From Paraphysomonas bandaiensis (lineage: Eukaryota > Chrysophyceae): 20,680 nucleotides of DNA. Numbering within the stretch: the stretch's first letter is position 1; every line of letters begins with the position of its first letter. Under the pieces are notes generated by a model. The model saw only the letters and a list, made by a program, of their open reading frames with translations, was not told the DNA's origin and did not search any database. The stretch spans positions 1 through 20,680 of the forward strand of contig CBFFRP010000341.1 in NCBI GenBank assembly GCA_965644295.1, in the 5' to 3' direction. Below are positions 1 to 9,399 of this stretch, piece by piece. The position numbers were made by a program, and so were the translations under genes.

Positions 1-514
1 CGGCATGAACATGAACACATTGATACCCTGAATATGCCTTGACCAATTTCAGCTTTGTCACTGTTACAGCTATACGGTTGTATCTTACACCAACACTGCT
101 TTCACTGAATACTTTTTGCATTTATATGTAATATGCTGACATATTGACACAATAAAATTATTAGACTAATGGCTAGATTTTTGTAATGATACTTGTTAAG
201 TATGTATACTTCTTCATATAATACTCTCTGTTTAATCTTCTGCTGACAACTTTGCCATACTGTACTGTCGCTATAAGTAAAACCGCAATCATTTCAATTA
301 GAACAGCCACTTTATTATCGTGCAATAATGGACAGCTTAATAGGTACAAGATATATAGAAAAGGATGCGTGCATCTCATTCCTCAATAAAAATAACATAA
401 CTGTATGATGTGTATATAACAGAACGTTGAGACAGATCAAACGAAATATAAAAGTCCTGAAGAAACCAAGTATTTACGGCTGAACAGTACAGATATTATA
501 TACCGTATCACCCG
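1..514. other. Unassigned AT-rich flank, no supported gene
   Basis: No coding signal was found that I can support. All frames are short. The longest minus-strand frame (173-379, 68 codons) is hydrophobic but has no family resemblance or codon signal. An AATAAA at 151-156 on the plus strand could be the polyadenylation signal of a gene lying to the left of the window. A TTTATT at 311-316, which is AATAAA on the minus strand, could serve the exonuclease gene that ends at 515. Both are weak guesses from short motifs. Confidence 0.4.
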
Positions 515-2215
515 TTACATGTTCAGTAAAGTTGGAGGGGCTTTCACTCTCCATAGCCAGTCCTCACCCAGGCAATACCTCATGTGTGCTGCAACTAGTC
601 GAACAGTCCAGTGTTCCGGAGGATTCGATAACCCAGAGGCTTCAATAGTATGTACTACATCTGAAGGAAGTATTGAGTGAGAAATTGCACGCCGGCGATT
701 GTCCTGTAGACTCGCAGAAGAATCGTAGAATTTGATGTTGAATATATGAAGATACACGGCAATAACGAGGTCAAAGTCATCATCAGACACTCCAAAATCG
801 ACCCAGCGATACGGTAGTCTGTCTTTTACAATACAGTCCAGCAGAAATGATCTCACAGCTGCAGCAGAAATGCAATGCTCCTTGGAAATAGAATCCACAG
901 TGTGTCCCTTTATCCACTTAGCGTAGCAATGATGTCGCGCACACGAACCGTGTGCGGGGGGTGAATAGTTGAGAACAGGAGCCGGAAAAGAATGAGTGCT
1001 TCGAACAAATACGTGGGCTTCAGTGGAAAGGAAAAAAGCACCACGAACAACGTGTACGCCACAAACCTGACCAGCGTTTAAAGTACTTACAGCTGTTGTA
1101 GTTGCCGGTAATGTGCTCGTTTCAGTATTGGCGGGATTAGCCAAAGAAAAAATGCGAGGTCCCGATGCGTGACCACAGGGAGACACACTCGCTCCTGCAT
1201 CATGTGCTTCATACGGAGAGCGTCGCGCATGATTTGTGTGGGGTCGGGGAGGTCCTATCGGGACGGGGGAAAACCGCGCGGATTCTGGTAGGGGCGCACA
1301 GGATTGGGGGGGAAATCGGGGGGATTTTGTTCGTCCTCCGAATGGGGCGCCATGTTCCTCAGTAAGTGCAGCGGTAAATGAGGGGTACGTAAAGGCATTT
1401 TTCTGCAGCATCTCATACATTACGTTTCTACAATCATTGTAACTTATATCCTGCCTAACTGCATATCCTCTTGAAAACATCCACCTATCCAGAATGCTCA
1501 TGCATACTGCGTATGATGCGTAAGCATCTAAAGAGGCATAGAGCTGCTGCTCCACAGACAAGGGAACTTGTTCCCAGTTCCCACACCTAGTTGTCATCGG
1601 CTTTTCTAAAGTGAATTTAAGTTCATCCGCAACCATTCCTGCCAGGGAGGAGCTAGGAGGCACCTGGGTAACCTTCGAAAGTCTGCGTAGATCGCACACA
1701 CCTTGTACGGAGTCCAAACAATTCATTTCGGTACCAAAGTCTCTCATCAACTTGCGAACGTCACCATTAATATTAAGCCCAACTTTTATAATACGCGGAT
1801 CAATAAGAATGTCGAGTAATGGTCTGATGAATCCACTGGCGTGTACATGAAAGAGATAAGCAGTCTTCCCTCTATAGAGCTGTATGAGAGCGACGGGGTT
1901 CATCCTTCCGGGAATATAATCCACTTTCCACTCACAGTCAAAACCCCACACCGCAAACGAGTCTCCAGCCGACTGAGTAACTCGTTGACACCCGCGTGAG
2001 ACCTCCTCAGCAGATGTGCAGTATACGATTGTAGCGTCTGCGGGCAGGACGAGAGAGGGTCTCTCTACAGAGAGGCATGTGTGGTACGGGTGATGGTGAT
2101 GATGGGCTCCTCTCAGTTGGTTACCATCTCGTTTATATGGAGGTTGAGTGGTCATCCTACTCATATTCATGTACTGCGGAGGACAGTGTGGATATCTGTC
2201 TGTGTGTGTCTGCAT
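515..2215 (-). CDS. WRN-type DEDDy 3'-5' exonuclease with C-terminal HTH-like region
   Basis: This is a single-exon gene of 566 codons ending in TAA. The exonuclease core spans about residues 58-245. Exo I is FDCEW (D93, E95), Exo II is NINGD (D152), and Exo III is YASLD (Y226, D230), so the full DEDDy metal-binding set is present with WRN-like spacing. Such enzymes trim DNA 3' ends during repair or replication, or act on RNA in the RNase D/Exd2 relatives. Residues 285-425 are a Pro/Ser/Thr-rich linker. Residues about 428-490 resemble the helix-turn-helix (HTH_40-like) domain found at the end of RecQ/WRN helicases, with Trp/Cys-rich sequence after it. No helicase domain is present. The N-terminus is low-complexity with a His run at 38-42. 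In-frame Met16, Met18 or Met21 are alternative starts. The substrate is inferred from the family only. Confidence 0.85.
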   Translation of the reverse strand: MQTHTDRYPHCPPQYMNMSRMTTQPPYKRDGNQLRGAHHHHHPYHTCLSVERPSLVLPADATIVYCTSAEEVSRGCQRVTQSAGDSFAVWGFDCEWKVDYIPGRMNPVALIQLYRGKTAYLFHVHASGFIRPLLDILIDPRIIKVGLNINGDVRKLMRDFGTEMNCLDSVQGVCDLRRLSKVTQVPPSSSLAGMVADELKFTLEKPMTTRCGNWEQVPLSVEQQLYASLDAYASYAVCMSILDRWMFSRGYAVRQDISYNDCRNVMYEMLQKNAFTYPSFTAALTEEHGAPFGGRTKSPRFPPQSCAPLPESARFSPVPIGPPRPHTNHARRSPYEAHDAGASVSPCGHASGPRIFSLANPANTETSTLPATTTAVSTLNAGQVCGVHVVRGAFFLSTEAHVFVRSTHSFPAPVLNYSPPAHGSCARHHCYAKWIKGHTVDSISKEHCISAAAVRSFLLDCIVKDRLPYRWVDFGVSDDDFDLVIAVYLHIFNIKFYDSSASLQDNRRRAISHSILPSDVVHTIEASGLSNPPEHWTVRLVAAHMRYCLGEDWLWRVKAPPTLLNM

Positions 2216-2825
2216 GGCATGATATTCTTGTTCCTGTAGAGGTACTCCATGATGACACTGTATGCAGGAATCCTCGAGGTCAAGAGGAGCGTGTGCTATG
2301 CTCTGTATGTCCTACCTCTGCATGTACCTGTCCGCTGTGAATGTACTGTATGTACCTCTGTGTGTAATCTGTGTGTCCTGTACTGGGACCATTTTGGAAC
2401 GACTTGTATATTTTTGTTCAGAGATGCCTCTAATATTGAGATAACAATTATCTGTATTCCAGCCGTAGTTTTATTTCAGTTATGTAGAGTATATTTGCTT
2501 CAATTTATTTCCGAAAAATAAGATGCTGACTGCCAATTCGGTTGTATACGGTATACAGCGGTATACCTGACTGTATCGAAACCGCCCGTTCGCCCCAATA
2601 TTAAAAAGAATGGCCTGAAGAAATTGCCGAGAACAGCCAGTCGCTGTCTGTCCAGTTACCCACACGCAGACATGTACACGTACAGTGCAGTAGTGCCGTG
2701 TACATGTACAGATAGTGTCTATATGTAGAGCCCAGCCCACTGCTATGAGAACACAACACTCATCTAGCTCATATCATACATCTCATATCACTATAACGCC
2801 ACTGATGTACAGATAGTTAAGAACT
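2216..2825. promoter_or_regulatory. Divergent intergenic region (exonuclease / M16 protease)
   Basis: About 610 bases separate the two divergent start codons, so promoters for both genes must lie here unless an upstream non-coding exon exists. It contains a GT-rich stretch (about 2270-2390), the 118-bp repeat copy A (2409-2526), and small palindromes such as TGTACATGTACA near 2699-2710. No TATA box or initiator can be assigned with confidence. Confidence 0.5.
2409..2526 (+). repeat. 118-bp dispersed repeat, copy A
   Basis: It aligns without gaps to 9493-9610 on the same strand, with about 100 of 118 positions identical by eye. The first ~65 and last ~30 bases are best conserved and the middle is divergent. 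It starts at TATTTTTGTTCA and ends at AATAAGATGC. It lies 194-311 bases upstream of the exonuclease start and 300 bases before the M16 start. No terminal inverted repeats were seen, but AGATGC occurs both near the left edge and at the right end. Confidence 0.85.
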
Positions 2826-5800
2826 ATGAGTTCTTTTGAAGAGAGAGCTGTGCGTTTGAACCCTCATCTGATAAGAGGACAAGTCAATGGTCTCACTTAC
2901 TACATCCTTCCTAACGAACGTCCTGACGACAAGATCGAGCTAAGGTCACTTGTGTTAGTTGCTGTTAGTCTCATTAGCGTTAATATCTCTGATAAGGCTC
3001 ATTGTTAATGTCGGGAGTTTAATGGAGAGTGAGTCGGAGAGGGGGCTGGCGCACTTCATCGAGCACCTGGGATTCAAAGGTGGCATTCATTCGCTCTGGT
3101 ACCGCTGTAACTTGATATGACTTTAGGCACAAAGTCTTTTGCTCAGTACGAGCTTGTGAAGGCCCTTCAGTCACTGGGGATATCTTACGGGCCTGATTTG
3201 AACGCCTCCACACATTTGTTGGAGACAAATTATAAGCTCACAGTGAATGTCGACCCTGATTTAAATCAACTGAAAGTCGGGGCTAAAGTGTTAAATGAGT
3301 GGGCTTTTAACATGAACATAACCGAGACCGATGTTCAAGAAGAAAAGTATGTCATATCTTCTGAATATTTAGCGAAACAGGGTTTGGGGGAGCGCTTGTT
3401 AGCGAAATACTGGAAGGCCATTTTCGACGACACTGATTCTACCAGCCTGCTTGCTAACCGCATGCCAATAGGAATACCGTCTGTGTTTATGAATACCGAT
3501 AGCACAGCTCTGCGTACTTTCTATGAAAAATGGTATCGACCAGAGAATATGGCAGTTGTCGTAGTTGGGGCTTGCACGGGGCGTGTGAGAGAAGTAGAAG
3601 ATATCATAACAACAGCTTTTCAGCAATGTGAGCTGACGCGGCAGGCTCATTCGTCAGATGTTTACACGTTTACTGACCGAGTTATAAACCTTCAGGCTGC
3701 ACACCTCACTCTCCCTTCCCACCATTCCAATGACGTGGTCGTATTGATGAGAGACAAGGAACTCACCTCTGCCCAGGTATCCTACGAGTTTTTTTCGCCT
3801 GTGCAACTGGGCTGCAAGGAAGAATTTTTCAGAAGCAACATTCTACACAGATTAATGACAAGCGTTGTGGACTCTCGTATGAATGAACTAGTCAAAAGGC
3901 GGGGAAATGTTCCATCAGATGCTGTGGTACTGCCTTCCGGTGAATCGCCATTCTTGTCTTTTGGAATATCAGTAAGGGAGTTTGTGAGAGGACTTCTATG
4001 TGTAGGGGTAACGGCAGTGCTAAAGCTTCAATCAAAGGGTTTAGGTTCCTCGTCTGGATCAGGATCAGATTCTGACTCAGAGGAGTGCAAGAAAGACGTG
4101 CATGTGCGCGACGAAGGCAGCGTCACGGAGACTGATGTAGCCACTGCTCTGCGGGCAATGATGGTTGAAATGAGGAGACTAAAAGACCATGGGCTTCATC
4201 TGAGCGAGCTTGATGCTGCGAAAAAGAAGTGGAGGCAGATGTTTGTGGATCAGCGCGACCGTAACACTGCTACTTCTAGCGCGTTATGTGCGGACCTTAC
4301 TGACCACATCCTGTGCGGGGGGCAGACCCCCTTCGCTACTCCACAGGAGGAGGCATCTCTGTGCATAGAGTGCTTAGAAGGTGTTACAGTGGATGAAATG
4401 AAAGTTTTCATTTCTCAAGTTCTTGATATGCATTTACCTGAACCGGAGAGTACCTACTACATCAAACCGCAGTCGTTTCGCGTGTTGTCTGTCCAGCTCC
4501 CTTTCTGCACAGCTGCGGGCAGTGATGATACTGATCCATGTCACTTTGCAAAGGACAGTGACTTAAGGAAGGCGTTGTTGCATGCTCGTGAAGAAGTGCA
4601 GGCCATAGATACAATGGAACCTTGGCCATCACACGACCGTATGCATGAGGAGGATATAATAGCTGCAGCAAGACGAGCGTTGGAAGATTCTGGAGCACCC
4701 AAGAACACTTCCAATGGCTCCTCATTAGTCCAACCCACAAAATGTCAATGCTGTGAAAATGCATTTTCCTTTCTCCCGCATAGCCTTTTGAGGAGTATTG
4801 AAAAAGAGCAAACCCCCCCAGATGAGTCTAAAGTTGAAAACATTTACATTAGCCAGACTGTCTCCGACCAGTCTGTAAAGGGCGTGTCCATGGCCGTCAA
4901 CTCAATCGATAGCATCGGGAGTACTGAGTTTAAGTTGCCGAATGGAGTTACTGTTTGCGTTAAATGGATGCCTAAGGAGAGCCCCGGTAAAATTTCTTTC
5001 CAGGGATTCGCTCTTGGTGGAAGTACAGAGCTGACTGAAAGTGAAGATGCAGTTATGGCAATGCTCGACAACATTGCGTGCCAATCACCTACTGTAGTTG
5101 GGAAGGAACCTGAGTCCGCTATAGTCATCCGCGCTAAGGATATGGCTGACATTCAAAGCGAAAATAATACTAGAGTCAATACTCAGCGCCACTACAATCA
5201 TCGTGGATTAGGTGGGAGCTGTCCTTGCGATCATTTCGAACTGCTGCTGAGTATGCTGGTTTTGAAGCTGACATCGCAAAGACTTGATAGAGAGGCTTAC
5301 GATGACTTAATCAGCCGACAGAGAAGCCACCTTTGTTATCGTGACAACTCTCCAGAACACACGTTCATGGACCGAGCGAGAGTGCTAACTTGCGGGGACG
5401 TTCCCATTAGTCGACCTCTCACAGAAGAAGTTCTCGCAGGAGCATCCTTCGAAATGGCGGAGCTGCTCTATGCCCGGGCCTTTTTGGCTGATCCTACGGA
5501 ATTCACACTGGTTTTTGTGGGTGATCTTCCTCCGATGAGTGAAGTACAGAATATGCTTTTACGATACATATCCCCCCTGTGTCCTCTCCCTGAAGAATGT
5601 TTAAATGAGATTGGAGGAAGATGGTGTGCATCAAAAGGAAGCTGTGAGGTAAGGAAGGAGCAGGAGTACCCGTATACCAGGGTAGGGCATTCTCATCGAA
5701 TTGACAAAGCGATACATGAAACGATTCGTCTACGCCAGGCAGAAAAGGCATCCCTTCTTATAGCCTTCCGGGCTGATATGACCCCGCTTCACTTGGCCGA

Positions 5801-6377
5801 TGCGGAGGACTGTCTTCTGAGTGAAACTATTCTCATCGATGCGGCCTGTCGTGCCCTACAAAGCGCACTTCTTGATGAACTACGGATTAATATGGGTAAA
5901 GTATATAGCGTCGTAGTTGACTCATCTCGGGGTGCCTTGGCGACTTTCTCACTGATCAGCATCGGTATGCATTGCGATCCTGTCGACTTGCCAGAAGTAC
6001 AAGCTACGGTAGAGAGGAAGTTGACTGAGTTGCGAGCTGCTGGACCAGATGCTGGCACTTTGCATGGAATTGTAGAAGCCATGCTGAGCAAGCAAAAGCA
6101 AGGAATTACCTGTCCTTCACATTGGCTATTCTGGATTCTTGATAGCTACAAGACCTATAAAGTTCACGAATGGAAAACCACCAGAAATGCGAGACAGAGT
6201 GTTTCGCGTTGCTCGTCGAAGTGGGTACAGACATACGCACACAAGCGCTCCATAGGTAAGGCGGCTCATATCAAGGAGATTTTGTCAACAGAAACTGTGA
6301 GAGACGTGTATCTGCGTTATTTTGACATCACTAAATCAGTTCATTTGAATTTGTGTCCATGTGATCCCGTATTGTAA
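2826..6377 (+). CDS. M16 zinc metalloprotease, PQQL-like, three exons
   Basis: I assembled exons 2826-2944, 2997-3079 and 3127-6377, joined in frame, to give 1150 residues. The two introns are 52 and 47 bases, both GT-AG. The inverted zinc motif HFIEH (H59, E62, H63) lies in the 83-base exon 2. E140, 77 residues after H63, matches the third zinc ligand of M16 enzymes. The stretch MPIGI...FYEKWYRPENMAVVVVG is typical of the catalytic lobe. A Ser/Asp/Glu-rich, probably disordered insertion lies at about 369-404. The second lobe (from about residue 645) has the usual NGV and AFLADPTEFTLVFVGD-like elements and no zinc site. The size and two-lobed layout match plant and bacterial PqqL-type proteases, which degrade peptides in a closed chamber. 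No signal peptide is visible. The cell compartment and substrate are unknown. Confidence 0.88.
2945..2996 (+). other. Intron 1 of the M16 protease gene (52 bp)
   Basis: The donor is CTAAG|GTCACT and the acceptor GATAAG|GCTCAT. Removing it joins AG+G to make Arg40 and restores the conserved M16 run ELRLIVNVGSLMESESERG. Without splicing, the frame stops at 3008. The splice sites are inferred from protein conservation and reading frame, not from transcript data. The GTCACT donor is weak. Confidence 0.8.
3080..3126 (+). other. Intron 2 of the M16 protease gene (47 bp)
   Basis: The donor is TCAAAG|GTGGCA and the acceptor GACTTTAG|GCACAAAG. Splicing rebuilds the codon GGC and the sequence HLGFKGTKSF just after the zinc motif. 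At 47 bases it is among the shortest introns in the window, equal to the sixth intron of the ABCA gene. Confidence 0.85.
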
Positions 6378-6666
6378 ATAATTTCTGAGGAATCGATATC
6401 ATGCGCGAATGAAGTAAGTTGGCTGTTACTAGAAGCCATGCTTGCTTGCGCAATCACTTTTAGTCTAGTGATTTTCTTCTACAGCTGCAAAATGATTGAG
6501 ATGCTAGGGTGGTGTGAGGGTCGATAAGAAAGCATAAAAATAATCATAATAATAAAGAATTGATCTTAAAAATATTAAAACAAAGTTGTGATTATTAGAA
6601 TGTAAAGTGATGAACACAGTAAAGTGAAAATTATAAATAACAATATAACACATAATTATCATGCAC
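6378..6666. other. AT-rich intergenic stretch
   Basis: No gene was found. An AATAAA at 6551-6556 lies 174 bases after the protease stop and could be its polyadenylation signal. The stretch ends in TGCAC (6662-6666), the left copy of the target-site duplication of the solo LTR. Confidence 0.5.
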
Positions 6667-6986
6667 TGTTGAGTTTTGCTGTTTGTGAGCAATTAAAAGC
6701 TGTAGTTTCCAAGATATTAGAATTATATCCGTTACTCAAAGAATACAGTAGTAGCTAGCTGTAGTATGAGAACCAATAATATGATAGCCATTGTAGTGAT
6801 AAAACTGAAATATACTGACTGTACAAGATAGTGACGATGTAAGATCGTACTAGAAATGGTTGGTGTAGTAGAGATAGAAAGAGTTGGTGAACGTCAATGA
6901 ATGAAGTATGGTATCTCTTATAATTATATAATATTCCATATAAGTGTTAACAAAGGTCTTATTACTAAAAATGTCTATTTCTAACA
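6667..6986 (+). mobile_element. Solo LTR of a Ty1/copia element
   Basis: This 320-bp sequence begins TGTTGAG and ends TTTCTAACA, the TG...CA ends typical of LTRs. It is flanked by a perfect 5-bp target-site duplication, TGCAC at 6662-6666 and 6987-6991. It aligns along its whole length with the LTR at 16921-17243, which is followed by a primer-binding site and gag, and with the inverted copy at 16472-16877. No internal element sequence is present, so it most likely arose by recombination between the two LTRs of a former full-length insertion. An AT-rich TATAATTATATAATATT segment near its 3' third could be the LTR promoter TATA region. Confidence 0.93.
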
Positions 6987-7539
6987 TGCACAACGGAATA
7001 GTTAGAAGTTTAACTGATAATGACGATTGTTATGATGACGATCATGTATCTTCAACAGATACTCTCTCTAATTCAGTTCATGATATATATTTTATTGAAC
7101 ATTATCTCACAGATACTGTCTTGAATTAAGCTGAATCCTAATAATAATAATTGGTATACTTACTGTTACTGAATGTTTCTTTCGCAATTGGATGATTATC
7201 GTTAGGATCGTTAGCATCTTCGCTTAAATGAATATTAGGTTTTCGTTTCCATCCTACTTCACTCTTCACTGATAGTTTATAGGCTATCACTCACAGATTA
7301 ATGAATGAATAGTAGCATCCGCTTATCAGAGTTAAGCACTAGTTAGTTAAATTGTTTTGCTACATTAGTTCTGACTCTTAAACGCCCACTGCTAATAATA
7401 AGACTTTCACTACTAAAATGTTAAGTCGTCGTGATCATTTTAAATGTAGCTCATGTGTGTGAACACGAAAGAGTCTTTGTACTGACTCAGAGTAAAAAAA
7501 GAGTAAAACTAAAGTAAAATGGTTTTAATAACAATTAAT
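6987..7539. other. AT-rich intergenic stretch without a supported gene
   Basis: It starts with the right TGCAC target-site copy. One short frame runs from within the LTR to 7129, but because it crosses the LTR border it is not credible as a gene. I see no RNA gene and no clear repeat. It separates the LTR from the 3' end of the minus-strand GT61 gene. Confidence 0.5.
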
Positions 7540-9399
7540 TCATATCGCGACTATTTTCTTCAAAAATACAACAACCTCTTGTAACAACGAGCTGGGAAAA
7601 GATGAAGCCGACATGTTGTACATGAAAGTCATGTGATGCAGTCCAGCCACAGAAGACAACCGATGAAATATTCCATTCAGAGGAACATGTCTCGAGTCCA
7701 TTCCATCAATGGGAACTATTTCCACTACGACAGATCCTGGCTTCATGAAGAGTGTATTCATCATACCAGCGCCGTGGACCTGCAGATAAACTCCAATTAA
7801 GCAACACTATGAAAACATCATATAGTTTTACATACTCCGATCACTATATTGGCCTCTGAAAACAGCCTCACTTGACATGAGATACATTCCATGAGAAGAG
7901 AGTTGCTGTCCGAGAACACTTTTACATTAGGATCATTTAATGAGGATGAAATTTCTGCAACAATTTTCTCCAGCACCGCACTCGGCCATCTCCTCTTAAC
8001 GTCAAATAGGTTCTGTGTAAACGCTGATATCGTCCTGTGCAACACAAGTACACTTGGACGACTGAGAAGATTGGTAGAAGGCAATTCGGAGAAAGAGACA
8101 TTAGCAAAACGCATAAGAATACGCTTTGCGACGTGTAGCTCCCACGTATTGTAAACAGCATCCTGTTGTATGATTAACAACATGAAACACATACAGTATA
8201 TATATACCAGGCGTACATTACACTAAGCTACCAAACACTTGAGTACATGCAAATATACCTGACATCCACCCTCACGAGGCACAAGAGCTGTTCTCGCCAG
8301 GACAGGACCAGATACAAGTCGAGATCGATTGATACCCACAAAGTCTAGAAACCGATACGACAATAAATCATGAGGCAATGAGCGTTGTCGACTGAAACCA
8401 TAATGTATCTTGATATGTGGGTTCGCTAAAAGAAAATCTAAATGGTACAGGATCTATATCCATTGGATAATAATGAACCATGCCGGAAAAAGTACACGAA
8501 ACTTACTCTAGGGAAGGTTTCCAAGAAAAACTATAAAAGGCATATGAGTAAAGTAGGAAATAGTACTCAACGGATGTGACAACTTTGTGAAGTATTGTAT
8601 ATATTCGCAATATAGATGTCAACGATACAAGAGGATATCAGGTAGAACTTACCTGTCCAATCTGCGTGTCATCGAACTGCGACGCAACAAATACCATATC
8701 TTCTTTCGTAGATGAACGCGGTGTTTTAGCAGCAACACGAGATTGACGTTTGTGCAAAATGAACTCTCGAGAGTCCCGCAATGCAGTGGCAACTCCTGTC
8801 GACAGGGCTTTGCAAGAAGCAAATAATCCCACCCTCACATCCCCACAGTGGGATATTAGCATTCCACTCCTCGACACAAGCACATCGGATGCATTAATTA
8901 GAAATGGGTATTGTGTGAAAAGCATGTTTCGGGGTCGGATAACTGAGAGCAGATCCTTTCGGCGACAAAAAGGTAAGGATGAGTAGCCATGGCAGCGGGG
9001 GTGATCGGCATGAAAATGAGCCACGGCACGAAATGGTGTGCGCTTAGGGTCACGGAAACATGCTCGAAATTTCTTAGTATAAGCCATGTACAAAGGTGTC
9101 GTGCATAGGTTAGAGTTAGCCTGATACAAAAGAGCAGTTGACTGCACGCGTTTGAGATCTTCTTGCACGTCAGCTGGTGGACTACACGTCCTGTATTCGA
9201 TAGCACCAGCAGCGGAGTTCAACGAGCAGCGTGCAAGTGATGTGGATTCCTCAATCTTTCTACTCAATGAGTGATAGTAGTATGAGCCTAGGCGGGGATA
9301 CACATCGAGCATATCAGGAATACTGAGAGACACATTGAATGAGAGGAGCAGCACCACTGCAAGAGCAGAGCGCAAGTATCTCAACCAATACACGTTCAT
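7540..9399 (-). CDS. GT61-type (DUF563) glycosyltransferase, five exons
   Basis: Exons on the minus strand, in order, are 9399-8653, 8530-8507, 8453-8259, 8162-7836 and 7779-7540. They encode 510 residues with a TGA stop, and every intron is phase 0. The N-terminus (WLRYLRSALAVVLLLSFNVSLS) is a signal peptide or type II membrane anchor, which suggests a secretory-pathway or Golgi enzyme. The family match rests on three blocks: FFLETFPRILYHLDFL (250-265), ALVPREGGCQ (313-322), and VIGVHGAGMMN...MKPGSVVVEIVP (429-454), the hallmark of Glyco_transf_61. Such enzymes transfer pentose or GlcNAc-type sugars in plants, animals and fungi. The donor and acceptor here are unknown. Exon 2 is a 24-nt microexon. 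It is divergently arranged with the ABCA gene. Confidence 0.85.
7780..7835 (-). other. Intron 4 of the GT61 gene (56 bp)
   Basis: On the minus strand the donor is GGA|GTATGT and the acceptor CTGCAG|GTCCAC. Splicing restores VIGVHGAGMMN, the strongest family motif of the gene. The exact sites are supported by the frame and by conservation. Confidence 0.9.
8163..8258 (-). other. Intron 3 of the GT61 gene (96 bp)
   Basis: On the minus strand the donor is TGTCAG|GTATAT and the acceptor CAACAG|GATGCT. The intron is phase 0 and joins PREGGCQ to DAVYNTWELH. The AT-rich interior contains TATATATATAC. Confidence 0.82.
8454..8506 (-). other. Intron 2 of the GT61 gene (53 bp)
   Basis: On the minus strand the donor is CCTAGA|GTAAGT, a strong site, and the acceptor GATATAG|ATCCTG. 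It is phase 0 and joins the microexon peptide ending in FPR to ILYHLDF. An in-frame TAG just before the acceptor shows that the region cannot be read through. Confidence 0.8.
8507..8530 (-). other. 24-nt microexon of the GT61 gene
   Basis: It encodes only eight residues, FFLETFPR, between two GTAAGT introns of 122 and 53 bases. Both borders are phase 0, so skipping it would keep the frame but remove the conserved E.(L/F)PR core of the GT61 domain. It is supported by consensus sites on both sides (TTTATAG| before it, |GTAAGT after it) and by the protein motif it completes. No transcript evidence was available. Confidence 0.78.
8531..8652 (-). other. Intron 1 of the GT61 gene (122 bp)
   Basis: On the minus strand the donor is GGACAG|GTAAGT and the acceptor CTTTTATAG|TTTTTC. 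It is the longest intron in the window. Unspliced reading gives a stop four codons after the donor. Confidence 0.82.

Noticed and set aside
173-379. 68-codon hydrophobic minus-strand frame near the left edge
   Set aside because: Short, AT-rich, no family likeness and no supporting signals. Expected by chance.
1165-1850. Plus-strand frames inside the exonuclease gene
   Set aside because: They are shadows of the minus-strand coding frame, which has clear conserved motifs.
2080-2110. GTGATGGTGATGATGGG run considered as an independent microsatellite
   Set aside because: It encodes the His run of the exonuclease N-terminal region and is too short to treat separately.
4462-5152. Minus-strand frames of about 100 codons in the M16 gene
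   Set aside because: They are antisense shadows of a well-conserved protease frame.
6944-7129. 61-codon plus-strand frame
   Set aside because: It begins inside the solo LTR and crosses the target duplication, so it is a product of the insertion border rather than a gene.
7891-8154. Plus-strand 87-codon frame opposite GT61 exon 4
   Set aside because: Antisense to a conserved exon. No independent evidence.
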